DNA of 64,000 nucleotides from Ilex aquifolium (Eukaryota; Streptophyta; Magnoliopsida; Aquifoliales; Aquifoliaceae), in NCBI GenBank assembly GCA_951799425.1, contig OX637402.1, positions 25,661,492 to 25,725,491 on the forward strand, given 5' to 3'. The position numbers were made by a program, and so were the translations under genes. The notes beneath the pieces were generated by a model. The model was not told the origin of the DNA. It saw only the letters and a list, made by a program, of their open reading frames with translations, and searched no databases. Positions 13,354-27,364 of the stretch are shown in pieces. Position 1 is the first letter of the stretch. Every line of letters starts with the position of its first letter.

Positions 13354-13370
13354 TATAAAATATAAATAGA
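13354..13370 (+). promoter_or_regulatory. Likely TATA box of the IDL gene
   Basis: The run 'tataaaatataaata' lies about 190 bases before the ATG at 13553. Initiation some 30 bases downstream would give a leader of about 165 bases holding a 43-base tandem repeat and a CT tract (about 13470-13500), both common in plant leaders. No other core promoter candidate is closer. Confidence 0.45.
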
Positions 13371-13379
13371 AATATTCAA

Positions 13380-13459
13380 CAACTAAAATATTGCATTCTA
13401 TATCCTCTATTTCAACAGCCAGCAACTAAAATATTGCATACTATATCTTCTATTTCAAC
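13380..13459. repeat. Tandem repeat, 43-base period, in the IDL leader
   Basis: A 37-base block starting 'caactaaaatattgcat' and ending 'ctatttcaac' occurs at 13380-13416 and again at 13423-13459 with only two mismatches seen. It falls in the predicted transcription start and leader of the IDL gene. Confidence 0.85.
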
Positions 13460-13552
13460 CCTTGGCCACCTCTCTCTCTCTATCTCTCTCTCTCTCTCCT
13501 CTTGGGAGCCTGTTGTCTTTCTTTTCTTTTCATTCCAAGCTCTTAGCTTGAG

Positions 13553-13783
13553 ATGGGCAGAAGACATTCAATACATATATGGTTGGTCTTCTGGTTTATC
13601 TTTTTGGTTGGTGATTCTCATGGCTCAAGACACACACAATTTCTGAAGATTAAGCCCCAGATTCACAATTTACCTACGAATTTTTCTGGGTTTTTGCCAA
13701 AAGGAGTGCCGATACCGCCTTCGGGTCCTTCAAAGAGGCACAATGACGTTGGCTTGAAAAGCTCTCAGCAGCAGTTTCCATGA
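13553..13783 (+). CDS. IDL5: IDA-LIKE (IDL) secreted signalling peptide precursor
   Basis: This single-exon 76-residue precursor belongs to the INFLORESCENCE DEFICIENT IN ABSCISSION family. Residues 1-24 form an N-terminal signal peptide: a basic start, then the hydrophobic run WLVFWFIFLV. Residues 25-43 are a variable spacer. Residues 44-64 form the conserved C-terminal EPIP region, with a core PIPPSGPSKRHN at 53-64 and a 12-residue tail after it. In the family, subtilases release this dodecapeptide, the proline at its seventh position is hydroxylated, and the HAESA/HSL receptor kinases perceive it to drive cell separation. The ATG is the first in frame after the leader. The symbol IDL5 rests on the neighbouring PRAF and NSR genes (conserved order with Arabidopsis, from memory) rather than on sequence ranking among IDL members. 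Family assignment is very secure. Confidence 0.92.
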   Translation: MGRRHSIHIWLVFWFIFLVGDSHGSRHTQFLKIKPQIHNLPTNFSGFLPKGVPIPPSGPSKRHNDVGLKSSQQQFP

Positions 13784-14984
13784 AGATATACAATATGTTC
13801 GATAAAGTCGTATTTCACTATTTCATATTGGTCTTCTCTCTCTCTTACTTATACAACAAAGATTGAAAGGTATTGTACATGAGTGTGTACTGAGTATTAC
13901 TTTTGGGTATTGTTTGAGAACTTACTGGTGTGTATTTTGGAGATCTATAAAGGAAGTGGACATATTAGTGCAATGTGGGTAGTCTCTGGCTATTCCTTAT
14001 AAAGAGAGGATAGTATGAAACATTCAAAACTGTATATGTAAATGTATGAAACCCAATAATTGTTCTTTTTGGGTCCTGCTGCTTTACCCTTAAATGAGTG
14101 TTTTATGGTGATAGATTGACCAACTCTTTCTGTTTTTAAGAAGAAGTTACCATTTAGTAGTATCATCCAAAGGAACCACTAGCTTTGGAACATTCTTTCT
14201 TTCAAAAATTCATTATGGAATGGTGTAGTCTGTGTTTGGCTCAAACTTGTTTTGAACATCATGCGTACCAGCTAATGAAATGTTGATATAACAATTTGTA
14301 CAATCAAAACTAGGGAAGTGTGATATCATGTTTTGCTATTTGAACTTTATATGAACCTGAGAGTTAAACTTTGTTAGGATAGGCCAAGTCCCTTACAAGT
14401 TCTTTGCCGGCCAAACCCTTAATTTCAAATCATGCTACCAAATTTGAAACTACTATTTGAGATAATTCTCTTTCTGGCTTTAAACTTCAACAAGTGAGAC
14501 CAATGAAAGATGGCATTGTTAAAAAATAAGCATAAGGTCAAAGGTCGTTGGAATAATTGAAAATTTTAGTTTTTGGAGGAGGGAAATTCAAGGTGGTTTG
14601 GTGAAACTAAGAAGGTCAATGGCTTGATCATACAAGTTTTTCCGGTATATATATATATATATATATATATAATAATCACTTTTCATGCAACAATATTGAG
14701 TATCACATCAAATTAGGATGAATCGTTTCAAAATTGCCTTCTAAACTTGTTTTTACTGTGCAATTTTTTTTGGGTAACTACTATACAAATTTTATATGCA
14801 CACAATCATCCAAAAATTATACATATAGGATAAACCAAGACTTTTAGGTCTAATTTGCACATCATAGTAGTGTTGACTGCTTCTACCATTTTACTTGGGC
14901 AAAAACCATAAAAATATTTAACCAAAGTGTGCAATTTCAAACATATGCTCATGCAACACAACAAATAATTTGGTAACTTGGCCC
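13784..14984. other. 3' flank of the IDL gene, no further gene seen
   Basis: AT-rich sequence with no supported exon. It presumably contains the IDL 3' UTR. A TA microsatellite lies at 14645-14672. Confidence 0.5.
14645..14672. repeat. (TA)n microsatellite
   Basis: About 13 uninterrupted TA units. Confidence 0.9.
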
Positions 14985-15655
14985 AAAGACAGAGCCACAC
15001 TGGGGTCAAGAGGGGCCACCCCTCCCAACCCCCCAACCCAAAAAAAAAAAAAAACCCTACTTTTTAAAAATACCCTATACTTCCCCTTAAGTTTTAAAAT
15101 ATTCTCTAGCTTCCCTTAAATTTTCTAAAATTTCTATATATTGGAAAAGTCAATTAGTTTGTTCAAAAAGCTGAATAACCTTACATTTGATGATGAAGTA
15201 TAGGATATTAATCACATGAATGAGTGTTTTTTATAGGTGACGACACGTATTTTGATGAGTCTTAAGACTAAAGACAAAAAAAAAAAAAAAAAATTGTTCC
15301 ATAATCAAATTATATACGTGACTTATATTATCAATAATGCATTTAATCATAATTAATTTTACAGTGGTATTCTAAGGAACTAACATTTAAGATCATAGTT
15401 TATTCTTAGTCATTACATCATGTAAAAAATGATAGAATAAGTGAACCGTGACATTGTTATATAATAATTTTTATGATGGAAAGAAAAATAATTAATGTTT
15501 ATTTTTTTATGAACTTGACTACAATACCATGTAAAATCAATTTTGATAAATTCTTCGACATTAACCATAACTCGTTCAATGACTTTGTAGAACAAAATTT
15601 GTAACCGTGCATTTGCTTCTGTTCGGCCCTCTCACGATAAAATCCTAGCTCTAGA
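14985..15655. mobile_element. Probable non-autonomous hAT-type element with CAGAGCC ends
   Basis: The left end 'cagagccacactggggtcaa' is mirrored by a right end whose complement reads 'tagagctaggattttatcgt' and then 'gagagggcc'. The interior is AT-rich and non-coding. A second, inverted terminus of the same type lies at 35472-35527. No clean 8-bp target duplication was found, so superfamily and exact limits are inferred. Confidence 0.35.
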
Positions 15656-16608
15656 CACAATAAACCCAACCACCAACAACCAGTTGAATGGAATACTACG
15701 CTAATTCTGTTAAATGAACATTTATTTGGAACAAAAAATTACAATCCGCCAGAAAAATGTTACTACTCACCAGTATTTTTTTCCGGAGGTTTGTGTGTTA
15801 GATTTCTCCCACGAGACTGAAAAAAGATTGTTAGCACAAAGGGACATTATAGAATTAGTCAACTAAAAGAGACATTAAAGAGTGGTTGGGACCTAGATCA
15901 CATAGAGTGAGAGGGGAAGCGTAAAAACGTCAACATTCAAAAAAATTTTAAAGTTGAAACACCCTAAGAGCATCATATTATATGCATACAAACACATATT
16001 TATCCATAAAAGTTTAATATAAATAAAATTTAAAAAATTTAAAATTTCATGCACAACTATAAAACAAACTATTTAAATGTGTTAATTAAAACTTCATCCA
16101 AAAACTATATAATTTTTAAATATGTCATTTATAATGTCCTAAAATAAAAATTATAACTTACAAATATTATTCTGGTTCGATATTTATCTTTAGATCTAGA
16201 TCAATACTTCCCAAATAAAAATTTGAGTAATAATAAATAAGCATATAAGGAAGCAAGAGCACAAACTAGTCGAATTCGCGATAAAATGAGTGCATGAATC
16301 CATGGAGAATTCGCTCCCAGACAAGTAGAACACGAGAGTATTAAGAATGTAGAAGGATTATGAGTATGGCTGGGACAAAGAAACAAAAACTTTTTCCGCT
16401 GAGATTATAAGAATGGAAGATTTTATATACACTACACTACAACAGATAGGTAAAAGGGAAGATTCCCTGAAAATTAATTTGAACAAGAAATTAAATTATG
16501 AAAACTGGAACGGAAAAGAAGAAAGACAGATATGTGAGGAGAAACGAGTGTTTGCTGCGTTCCCATGGGGGATCTGCTCAGCCTTTAGAACTTCCTCCAT
16601 TAGTTTCT
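15656..16608. other. Downstream flank of the PRAF gene
   Basis: No gene is seen. The part next to 16609 should hold the PRAF 3' UTR, and several AATAAA-like strings occur on the minus strand. The 15950-16170 portion is very AT-rich. Confidence 0.45.
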
Positions 16609-19600
16609 TCACAGTTGGCTAGATGGGGAGACAGCTCCTTCAGATCTACGAGCAGACTGGCCGTAGACTGATGACTTGTCTGACCCCCGAACATTGTACC
16701 TTTCATAAACCTTTTCACGGTTCTCTGACCACCAAGTCTCTGCCTGGTGCTCTCCAAATCTTCTCCGGCTGCAGATAACAATTGCAATATCAGATTGTCA
16801 TGATTTAATAAATGTTGTACATCAAAATGGAGATCCAAAGCAAAGTTGTGTTGAAAACTGTATATAGAGGGCACAAGTAAATGTGAGAAGCTAACAAACT
16901 ACATGATACCAACTTGTATTGACAAATGTCATTAGATCTAAGTGATGGTTTTGGAGCACTTGACTTGGAAACTCGGGCTATTTTTCAATCATCAATGCTA
17001 ATGAGGTAAAATACCAAGGTCTAACCTCATGGCAATAATCACTCTTCCACACAAGTCACTGATATTCAGTCAATTGCAGTGATCTTTCTTCTACTTGATC
17101 GTAACAACCATGTGGGTGCAAATAAGATGATTGGAAAACAATTCAGCTACATACCTGAAGCGCACTCGCTTAAGATCTCTAGTTCCGTCCCGGAGAGCTA
17201 CAAGTGTTATATATACACCAGGCTCATACTGTTCAATCCACTCAGCCTCAACATGATCATTGTTAACAGGCACTTCAGAATTCCTAGATTCTATGCCATT
17301 CTCACCGTCTTTGAGAGGCCCAGATTCCTTGCTGTGAACAGCCTCAGCAGCGTTTTCTCCTTGAACCCCTCCATCGCCATTGGGAAGTTTGACATCTGAA
17401 TGATCATCCCTCCGATTCGAGTTTAAAAGCCACTGGCTTTGATTGTATGGGTTAGTTTCCTTGCTTCCAGCTGTCCCCCTCAGCAACTCAGTTGGGGGCC
17501 GTGTTCCATTTACTGCAGCAGTCTCGATTCCTGTAGGTGAGGCTAAGCAATAGCTGTTCCTTTTATCAGATCTTGAAGGATGCTCTCCATTTGCATCAAC
17601 ATAGTTTACGCCATTTGGCTCCAACCCATTAGACAGGGAAGCCAGCCTCATGCAGTCCGTGTCATAAACCCCAGGTGGCAACCTCTCAGCCATATCTTTG
17701 AGCTGGAATAGGAATGAAGTGTTGATTAGTAGAATCCAGGTTTCCATACACCCTAATATCAGTACTATGTTATGAACAACAGATATACTTTGTAAATGTC
17801 GACTTATTTATATCAAATACCGTATCCGATATGATAGATGCTAAATACTCAAAGATAAGTATTGGATACACACTATACATATCCGATAATAATAAAATAT
17901 TTGGATACTTCACTGATACATATCCATAAAGCACATGCTTCGTATATAAAGTGCATAAGCAGAGTAATATCTATAATTTTTAATAAAATCTTTGTCTTTT
18001 CCTTTTGAAGTCATTTATAATGTAACACATAAAGTAAAATCATACGACTTTGAAAACACAGGTGTTTCTTTAGTAGTATCTACTATCACATGTTAAAAGA
18101 ACATAAAATGTGTTGATTACACCATATCACTTTGCAATAAGAATTTTTAAATAGACCAACTAGTTAAACCTTGGTTCTAATTTCTTAAATTAGTCACATT
18201 CAATTTATGGGTGTACCATAATGAAATGATCAATTCCTTGAAAGTAAAAATTACTAATTTTTTGTACTATTTTATAGAATTTATTAGAAATTACAATTAT
18301 GAATTTTCAAAATTGCAGTAAAAATATAAAATACATTTTATTATAGACGTATTTTCAACATATCCGTATTCTATTTTTTTAGATTTTATCATATTGTTGT
18401 ATCCATATTGTATCATACCACTGACCGTATCTATACTTTATAGGTTCCATGAAATATCACATAGTGACAGACACCAAAATACTCCACATCCAACTTCTAC
18501 ACACGTAGAACACAAAGCAGGTCCAAAAGTTCTCATTGAGGATATCAGATTCCAAGCAAAGTATAAACGAAACCAACCTGCGATGTAAGTGACTTTATCA
18601 CTTCTTTGGCAGCTCGAGACTTGGCAGATTCCTCCACAGCCATAGCCATAGCTTCCTGAGCTTTCTCAGTTGATTTCTGACACTCCAATTCTTGAAGTTC
18701 ACAACGATGTCTCAGGCTGTTAACCTGAATCGCAAACATGATCATCAACTAATAATGAATTTATTTCAACAGAAAACCTTAAGGCATTCTTCAAAAAAGT
18801 TCTGAATGTACCTCAGCACGTAATTTGAGAATTTCTTGATTCAAAAGTTCGTTAGTCTTCTTCAAACTATCACTGCCGCTTTTATAAAAAGAAAGTCCTG
18901 ATGCAGTAGGAATGGGTGTTGCTGAACGCGGGGGGCTAGGTTTCCGTGAGAAAGGTGACACTGACCTGGAACTAACACCAGAAGGTGTAACAACTGGCAT
19001 GGGAACTATTCGACGCATATCAACAGCGGTAGACAAAACAACATCTTTCAGCTGTAACAAAGAAAGAGCTTGAGAGGCACGACCAAATGAGAACGTATCA
19101 GCTTTCTTTCCTTGCTTGGCCGCTTTATTATCTAACTGCTTAATTAAATCTAGATTGGATGGCATTGCCGACTTGGCCAATCGTATCTCAGCCTTGTCTA
19201 ATCTGTCTTTGTTTTCACCTGAAAGGCGAGGTACAGAATTTCTCCTATTATTACCACCAGCTTCTGCCATCTTGCTCAGTTTGGCAAAACAAGAATCACA
19301 CACACGATATGGTTTGCTGGGAGTAGGAGCCAGTGCAGCTCTTAATGCTTTTCTGGAACTGCAAGAGTGGCAGTGCACAAGCCCACAGTTATAGCAGTTG
19401 TGCCTCTTTCTGGTAAAGCCAAAAGCCTGTCTACAAGCTGAACACTGAGAATGGTCAGCAACAGAAACCAATTTGTTAAGACATATAGCTGCAGTGTAGT
19501 TTGACCCACAAGCAATATATTTGATGTGTCTATCTTTTAAAGCTTCAACTAAAGTTGGTGTTTTCTGATCCTCAATATCTCCATGGCCCAATCTCCCATT

Positions 19601-22600
19601 AGCTCCTTTTCCCCAAGTATAGACCTCATTTCTCGATGTTAATATTGCCACATGATAGGCACCACAGGCAATTTCTTCAACTGATTCCCCATGAAGCTTA
19701 TCTTCTACCAAGCAAGGTAGCTTTCCATCAGATTGGGGGTTACCAAGCTGACCATAAACGGTACTCCCCATTGTGAACACATCCCCAGATGTGGTCAAGC
19801 CAACGGTTAAACTATGCCCACAAGCAATTTTCTGAAAATTGTAATCGATAAGTGCTGGGACACACGTAGGTTTAAGCCGAGGTTCCTTGTCTCCATGTCC
19901 AAGACGATTTTTATCTCCATCGCCCCAAGTAAACAGCTTTCCAGATGAAATGCTTGCACTAGACTGGGTTACGATAACCTCCACCACAGCAGCAGTGTGC
20001 CACACTCCACATGCAACGGCAATTGTCCTCAAGCCTGACAGAGATTCAACCTCCCTAGGGTATGAAACATTTCCCCTGTCTCCATGGCCCAAAACACCAA
20101 AAGTTCCATCACCAAATGTAAAGAGCTGTCCTGTTGAAGTTATCAGGGCTGTATGCCACGGACCGCAAGAAACCATAGCAACTTGAAGCCCCTCAAGGGG
20201 ACCAGCAATTCTCTTGGGTATCCAGTGACTGACATCAGTACCATGACCAAGAAGCCCTGCGTTATGTGCCCCATCTCCCCACGTGTAGAGTTCACCAGAC
20301 GTTGTAACAGCACAACTATGAAATTCTCCACATGCAACAAAATCAACACTGCAAACTGCTAATGATTCAACTAAGCAAGGTTGAGTAAAATCTTTCCGAA
20401 CACCATGGCCAAGCCGTCCTCCACATTCTTCACCCCAAGTGAAAACTTCACCTTGCCTAGTGACTAAAGCAGCATGCCTGACCCCACACGCTATATGATG
20501 TACATCCAAAACTTCATTGGACTCTAACGGTCTGGGAAGCAGCACATCAGCTCTTGTGCTCAAAGAATTAGTATTTTTATCAGGCCCAACCCTGACAATA
20601 GTATCACATATTACCTCACCCCATATATATACATCCCTTAAAGCATCACAGTCATCCAGGGCAGAACCATGACTAGAGGTGCTTGGGGCACTAGAAACAC
20701 TAACCCGAAAAGCATCTGAACCAGAGCCTTTTCCTTGCATATTTATTTGGTCCAAAGCTACATGTGGTCTTTCAGAATGCACAGGATTCTCAGGCCTGTT
20801 GCTCTTGGGAGAAGTAATTGCGTTGGAACTGACAGAAACCTCTGAAGAACTAATATCTCTTGTAGCACTTACTGAGCTGTCGCTTGCACTATTGGATATC
20901 AATTCTGTGTTGTCCTGAAATCAATTAACCAGAAAATTACGTATGAAACATGAAGCACAGCATTCGGGATGGCAGAAAACAAGCAAGCAAGCTGAATTTC
21001 TTGTGAATTTTAAATAGGATTTTAACTCCATTGCTAGTCATTCAATGCAATTTCCACCCAAGACACCTAAATTAAAAGGAAGAGCTCCTTGTGTCATCAA
21101 TCATATCCACATCATATTTTTTTACAAGTCTATTGTATAACCAGGGTTCGCACAGTTTAATCTTTGCGAAGGTACTCATTGGTAGTATACTCAACTTAAT
21201 TCTTCTTTGATGCAAATGAATCATACAAATAATAATAATTCAATAGGTAGGATAAGAATTGTTGGACAGCATTGGAGAATAACAAGTTTGGAAGACTGGT
21301 TTTTAAGGCCCCAGTCTTCCAAAACTGATAAATCCATGATGGGAATAGTAAGAAAGATGATGCCATTCGATAATTAGTAACCATAGGCATAAAACTGCTT
21401 GTTTGCAGTAAGGAACTTCCCCCTTCCAAAGCTGAACCATACAATCCAAGAATATATGTTCATATCCCAACCACAAATATGTTCCCACATTTAACACAAC
21501 TTCTTTCTCAGCAGTCAGCACTTGCACGCAAAGTACTTTTTTAGCACTACACCACACAAAGAAAAAGGACACCCCAAAATACAAATTAGAAAGAAGTTTC
21601 AAGGCTGGTCAAGTTACATAAAAGCAGAGGACTCCATCACTCCATCCATCAATTTTTGAGCGCCCACCTTGCCCAGAGGATATTAATGCTTTAAGGCCAG
21701 CAATCCACACCTGTGCTTCAACTTTGTCCTTACAGATCTGAAAATCAACAACAGAAAACCATTTCTAATTCAAGTAGAAACCAGAGGAAAAGCCACTGAT
21801 CAAGAAATGAAGAATAAACTCAAAGTTTATAACTTACCAGGTCAAGAGATCGTTTTCCGTCGTTGTATATGAGAGAAAAAGACAAGTAGTCCTTTTCGGG
21901 ACACAGATATCGTTGGAAAACAGCCTGATAATATCAAAAAGAAAAGTTAGAACAAGCTTTAGTTGAAACATCTCTTTTAACACAAACCAATAAGAACAAA
22001 ATACTGAAATTGTAAAAAAGCAGATATGCCAGGCTCATTCAGAATCAAAATATCGCAACACAGCAAAAGAGGAATTTATAACAGAAATCTCACAGTTCTT
22101 TGTCCAGGAATAATTCTTGAGACTGAAGCTAACTTCAAACTTCTTTCTCCACTAGTAGAAATCCAGACTAAAGATGATCCGTCCTGTATTGGTTCAAACT
22201 CATTAGCTATAAGTCAGAAAAAAATCAACTGACCACCAAAAATATACATTTTACATTCATGCTGATTAAATAGACAGGAAAAACTTCAAAGTTAGAATAG
22301 TAATGGCAGAGATCTGGTTACATCCAATCACCACACCGTCATTATGTCAAGGAATGCAATAGACCTGCTGCTCCAGGCCAATATTATCAACTCGAACTTC
22401 AGTGCACAAAAGTAGCAAATCGGTTTTGATGGTATCACTTAACTCAGGTACTTGTTCAATTTAGAAGAGGATTCCTCTTCTCTCATGGTTAAGTCAAGTA
22501 AATTACTTACGCAAAACAGAACAACATTTTTAATTCATATTCCAATCAACCACACATGAACCCAGAACAGATTTGTCATCAATTGCCACTTGTTCACACC

Positions 22601-25528
22601 ACAGATAAAAATTGATCAGAAGACCAATAAAAATGAGGCAACCAACTACCACAAAGTGAATACTACTTGCTCACAAGATTTTACTATATGAAGAGCGTCA
22701 GTTGATGGTTCCATCAAGATGTCAAAAGAAAGGCTGATTAACAATCTTACCTACCACTTAGGGTCCACATTCAACCATAAGAAACAGCCTTCCTCATCCC
22801 CGTTAACCAAAAGTATGGATACAGAAAGTATCCCCATGAGTCTAACCACCTAAGTTGGGGGCTGTTCGGCCCTGGCTCATTAATTAAAGAAGCCTTAAAA
22901 CTAGGATCAAGCTCAGCTTTCTATGTTAATTAAACAGTTGAGCAAGCTCAAGCCTTTCACAAACATGGTTATTTGCAACCACACCTATAATTTTACCAGT
23001 TTTGGAGTTGTTTGGTCAATAATAACTCTGAAAATGGAGTATGGTAACTTTAGAAGTCAGCCTAAAACTTTAATTAGATTGCAGATTTGTTATTTATGTA
23101 CATATAGCTTCATACTTCTGACGATCTTACCCATTCCTTTTAGGACAGGTTGAAACATTCACCATTGAACTGATGCTACTCTGGATTTCTAAAATAAAGC
23201 TGTATCAGTATAGAGTATAGACACCACTTTAGACTTGTCAACATAGGCCATACATGTTAAGAAGCCTTCATTCGTGGTTGGTTGGCAACATCGTTGTGTC
23301 CATTTTACATTAAAATATGAATAACAAGAGTTATAATGAAGAATATTTCAAAGAGGGAGAGAGGAGGATGAAGAGGAAAGGAACACTAGATCGCTGAAGA
23401 TGACAGTTGACAAAATGACGTGGAATAAATATTATGCTGTTGGATGCATGGATAATGCATCACGCTCTGTATGTTCTATCTTAAACTTTTCACTAACTGT
23501 CATGGGCATGTAATTATTTTGAATGGGTCCCTTCCCATGTCCATGCAATAAAGCATACGATCCATCCAACACCAACTCACTCCCATAAGAAAAAAATTCT
23601 GTAAAAGCTTAAATGCATGAGTCAATTCAAATGTTATATCAACTATAAAAGGGATCCACGAGTTTCTACAAATCATGGACAAGCATGTTAAAATTTCAAT
23701 GTGAAGATCAGTACAATAAATTAACGGATGATGAACATATCGATGAAAACATCTTATTTTAGACATCAAGATTCTAACATTTCACAACGAGGGATATAGT
23801 TATGCAAGAATCTTCACGATCTTAGATTTTACCACATTCTTATACACACACACCAAAAATAAAAAAGGAAATGGAAATAAGAAAAAAACAAAACCCATGC
23901 AAAGAACAAAAAGGGTTATAGTTATTCCAGATATGGTTAAAGGAAAGAAGGTGAGCACTGAGTCACTAACTCACTTCAGAAAGTCTAAATGGACAAAATT
24001 TAGGTTTGCCCTTCCGACCATATTTTAGTAATTGAGCACCCTTCTTCAAAGCAATTAGCACCTGCAAAAGATAGAGAAAGCAATTAAAAACAATGACACA
24101 GGGTTTCACACATGTCGGACTATTGAAAGATGAGTCGTAGTACTTCTGGATTATCACTGACAAAATTTGCTAGAAAACATTATTAAAAAGGAAAAGGATG
24201 CCTCACTTTCATGATTTGAGTCTAAGAAACAGAAAATTCTACAAAGAACGTGTGTCTGCAAAAGATAACTCGTATACCGACACTTCTCGGTTTTAAGTTT
24301 GGCAGACTTCAGCCAAGTCCACTCAAAGAATAAAACCTTTAATCTTGGACATGTGTGCAAAAATTCCTAATCACTCAACCACATGAACCTGCAAGTCAGG
24401 ATATGTCTTTCTCGATGTATGAACGAAATATAATAGTGCCAAGATTTATTGAAGAAGCATGGGAGATTGGTAAGATATATGAAATTATGAAGTCTTGCTA
24501 TGTTTTGTATATAGGTCAAGGGTAATTCTTGACCATGAAAATTCATAAGTAAAGGACTAAAACATATTTAGTGCTTATGTGCATCCTTCCTTACGTGCGC
24601 AAATGCGCTAAATGTGTTATAATTTAGAAGCTTCAATGTGTGATTTGCATGTATGAAGAAAAATTTGACAGGTACAGCGCTTACATAACCAATAGTCACC
24701 AATCAGAAAGTACTTATCAGTTATCACCCAAATAAAAGATAGCATCACAGCGTATTATCTATATAGCAGGAGACATCTTTGCATAGTCTTCCAACACAAC
24801 ACAGCACACGTCTACATACGCTACTCTTATGTTCTCGGATAAACTAAATAGTAAAGACACACCCAGTCACCCACTATAAGCTGTTGACTAACCGGACCTT
24901 TCTTCTCCAACAAACTGAATGTAACTTTGTACCAATCAGTTAAATGCAAAACAACCATGAGCCAGTAAGGATACAAGCCTCCTCCTCCCCTCATCTGCAC
25001 ACTATAGCTCTATTTTATCACCCATCAAATTGATCAGTTTTCCCAATTGCCATGAGTTCACAACACAAAACAGCAAACTTGTAATCAATTGGAAGAAAAT
25101 GCAAAATGCTTAACCTACAAAAAGGGGCTTCTCCCCATATCACAATCAAGTAGAACTCCTCAGAGAGGAATCTCCTTTTGATATTCGAGTAATAATAACA
25201 GTTTTCATTTTTGATTTATTTTGAACACTTGAATATTGATATAAATTCATTAGGATATTCACGGGAAAAACTATCATTTCCGCAAGAAATATACCAAAGT
25301 AGGATCTTGCAATACTACAGCAAAAACATTAACCTACCAAATATGCCCAATTTGTCACCCCTTTTAATTAATGAGCAACTTTCGGAACAAGATGAAACAA
25401 ATTTAAAAACTAAGCACCAGAAATTCCCGCATAAAGACATTTCTTCCTCTGAATTACAAGTACTAAACTCATTTACATACCTGCTCGATGTCAGGGTCGG
25501 CATTACCATAGCTAACAAGATCTGCCAT
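16609..25528 (-). CDS. PRAF1: PH-RCC1-FYVE-BRX protein (PRAF/RLD family), complete
   Basis: Nine coding exons on the minus strand, all with GT/AG borders: 25528-25481, 24061-23975, 22183-22094, 21924-21838, 21737-21618, 20914-18812, 18724-18578, 17702-17155 and 16768-16609. They total 3390 bases, or 1129 residues with no in-frame stop, close to the family length. The start codon gives [19 protein letters not shown] domain spans about residues 17-134. Seven or so RCC1 repeats (recurrent 'WGxGxxGxLGHG' and 'VACGxxHTA') span about 235-630. A FYVE zinc finger lies at about 638-698, with the plant-type [10 protein letters not shown] in place of the canonical RRHHC. A coiled coil lies near 830-895, and a C-terminal BRX domain at about 1045-1100 ([27 protein letters not shown]). 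In the family these proteins bind phosphoinositide membranes, and the RLD members act with LAZY proteins in auxin-directed gravitropism. The symbol is by homology and synteny. Confidence 0.95.
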
Positions 25529-26047
25529 TCCATGTGAGAGCCTCACTGGCACACCACCACCACCTCCCGCTCCGATCTCTCTGAAGAATTCCAGTCATCA
25601 TCAACCACGCCGACGACCACGGCTCTTCCTTGTCCGTGCACAACCATCAACAACCTTCACATTCCCCCCCTAAACTCACCACAACATACAAACACAGTAC
25701 AACAATGACATTCACTCCTAAACCAACTCTATCAAACCCCAGAACTCACACCGCCTCTGCTCAGATCTGCAAACTCCGGCCGAAAAAGATCAAGCACAGC
25801 CTCTTCACTTCGGCTCACGCCCCGAAGTCAGAAGACGCTCAACTCTAGCCGTTGACCGACGGAACAGAAGGTTTTGCGGGGACAAGTGCGGTGGAGTTCC
25901 GGCGGTGGACCGGTGTCGGGAAACCCGAATTAGACTCTTAGACGGAGGAGAGAGAAAGCCCGTGAAGAGAGAGAGATAAAGAATCGGATTGAAGTTGGCG
26001 GTCGCGTCCGCGTAAAGTACAGAAAGAAGGGAGTCAAAAACAAGCAT
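25529..26047 (-). promoter_or_regulatory. PRAF 5' leader and proximal promoter, with a possible upstream ORF
   Basis: The sequence turns clearly GC-richer from the start codon to about 26040, as expected for a plant leader and first exon. On the minus strand an 80-codon frame (26047-25805) opens upstream of the real start. If transcribed it would be an upstream ORF, but it resembles no known conserved peptide. No firm TATA box was identified; beyond 26050 the DNA becomes AT-rich. Confidence 0.4.
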
Positions 26048-27364
26048 GAAATCGCCTGCCTTTACCTGACAGAGAACTCAAAAAAGAATTGAGAAGACAT
26101 TTCCAAAGCCATTTTTTTATTTTATTTTTAAAACGAAAATTTAAAATGTATTAAAAGTAATTAAATATTAATTTGACGATAAAAAAATAAAAGAAATGTA
26201 TATTTATATTGTCCAATAGACTTAGGGTATTCTGGTAATTTGATAGATTTTTATTTTAAATACCGGAAATACCCTTTTGTACTAGATTGACTCGTCAAAG
26301 GGGAAGTTTTTATTGGGAGTTTTTTTATTCATCTACCCAAATTTTCAATATATATGCGTGTGCGTATGTGCGCGCGCGCACTTTGGGAAAAAAAATGAAT
26401 AAAAAACACTTTTTATTGGAGGACGAGGGTTGGGATGGGATCTGGTACTTCTCAGGAGACTGTTGAAAATTTGTATGCCACCTATGCTTAACTAAATACA
26501 AATATGTGGATCATTTTTTATTTTATAATATAAAAAACTCATAACATTTTGATATTCTTTATATAATAAAATATTAAAAAAGGAAGGTACTTTCGAGGGG
26601 AGTCCCAAATTTGATGCCTTAGGAAATCTTATGAAATCTAGGAGAGATATTCCTTCCTCTTGTGCTCTTTCACAATGGTATATTACAATGAGTCGTAGGC
26701 TTATTGGGATTAGTGTTACATTTTTCAAATTATATTGATAAATAATAAATTATATAATATTGAGTGAATGACCGTATTAACCCTAACCTTGACATATGAA
26801 TGGCAATCTTGATGTCAAATAGGTAAAGAATGTGTAACAACTTGTTTTTTAAATTGAAAATTATCTTAATTACCTATTTAATATTGAACAAGAAAAAAAT
26901 AAAATAGGTGTGAGAATTTATGTACATGTGTGATAAGATTGAAACTTACACAACAATTCCAATCCTTTATATCACGCCAAATTTGACTTTGTAATTGAAC
27001 TTACTAATCGGGTTGGTCATTGGAGAAGACCCATACCCAACTCTGGCATGTCGGATCAAGTCTAGGGTCGTAATGAGCTTCACTAAAATTTAGGTAAAAT
27101 GACCATTTAAAATAATTTATTAACTTATTTAATTAATTACCATTAATAAAATAATAATTAGTTTATAGAAAATATTATTTTAACATAATTTAGAGACCTA
27201 ATCTGGAAACTTAATTCAATGCAACAATTGAATTGGAAGTGGATTTTACTTAACATTAGAACTCACAGTTAATTCAATGACTGTATTGAATTAATTCTTG
27301 ATTAGATTCTCAAATTAAGTCTCCATAACATTACTCTTAGTATATTATTATGATTTTTTCTTAT
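26048..27364. other. AT-rich intergenic DNA, no gene seen
   Basis: No exon or bounded repeat was recognised. A short (TG/CG)n alternating tract lies at about 26353-26381. Confidence 0.5.

Noticed and set aside
17703-18577. 'tatccgata'-type motifs in PRAF intron 7 as a transposon
   Set aside because: Several loose repeats of the motif are present, but no bounded ends or target duplication could be found.
19116-20918. Several plus-strand open frames of 69-99 codons across the PRAF exon
   Set aside because: They are antisense to the long exon 18812-20914, whose minus-strand frame encodes RCC1 and FYVE domains.
25315-25533. 72-codon minus frame starting five bases before the PRAF start
   Set aside because: It is out of frame with [16 protein letters not shown] and runs through the donor into intron 1.
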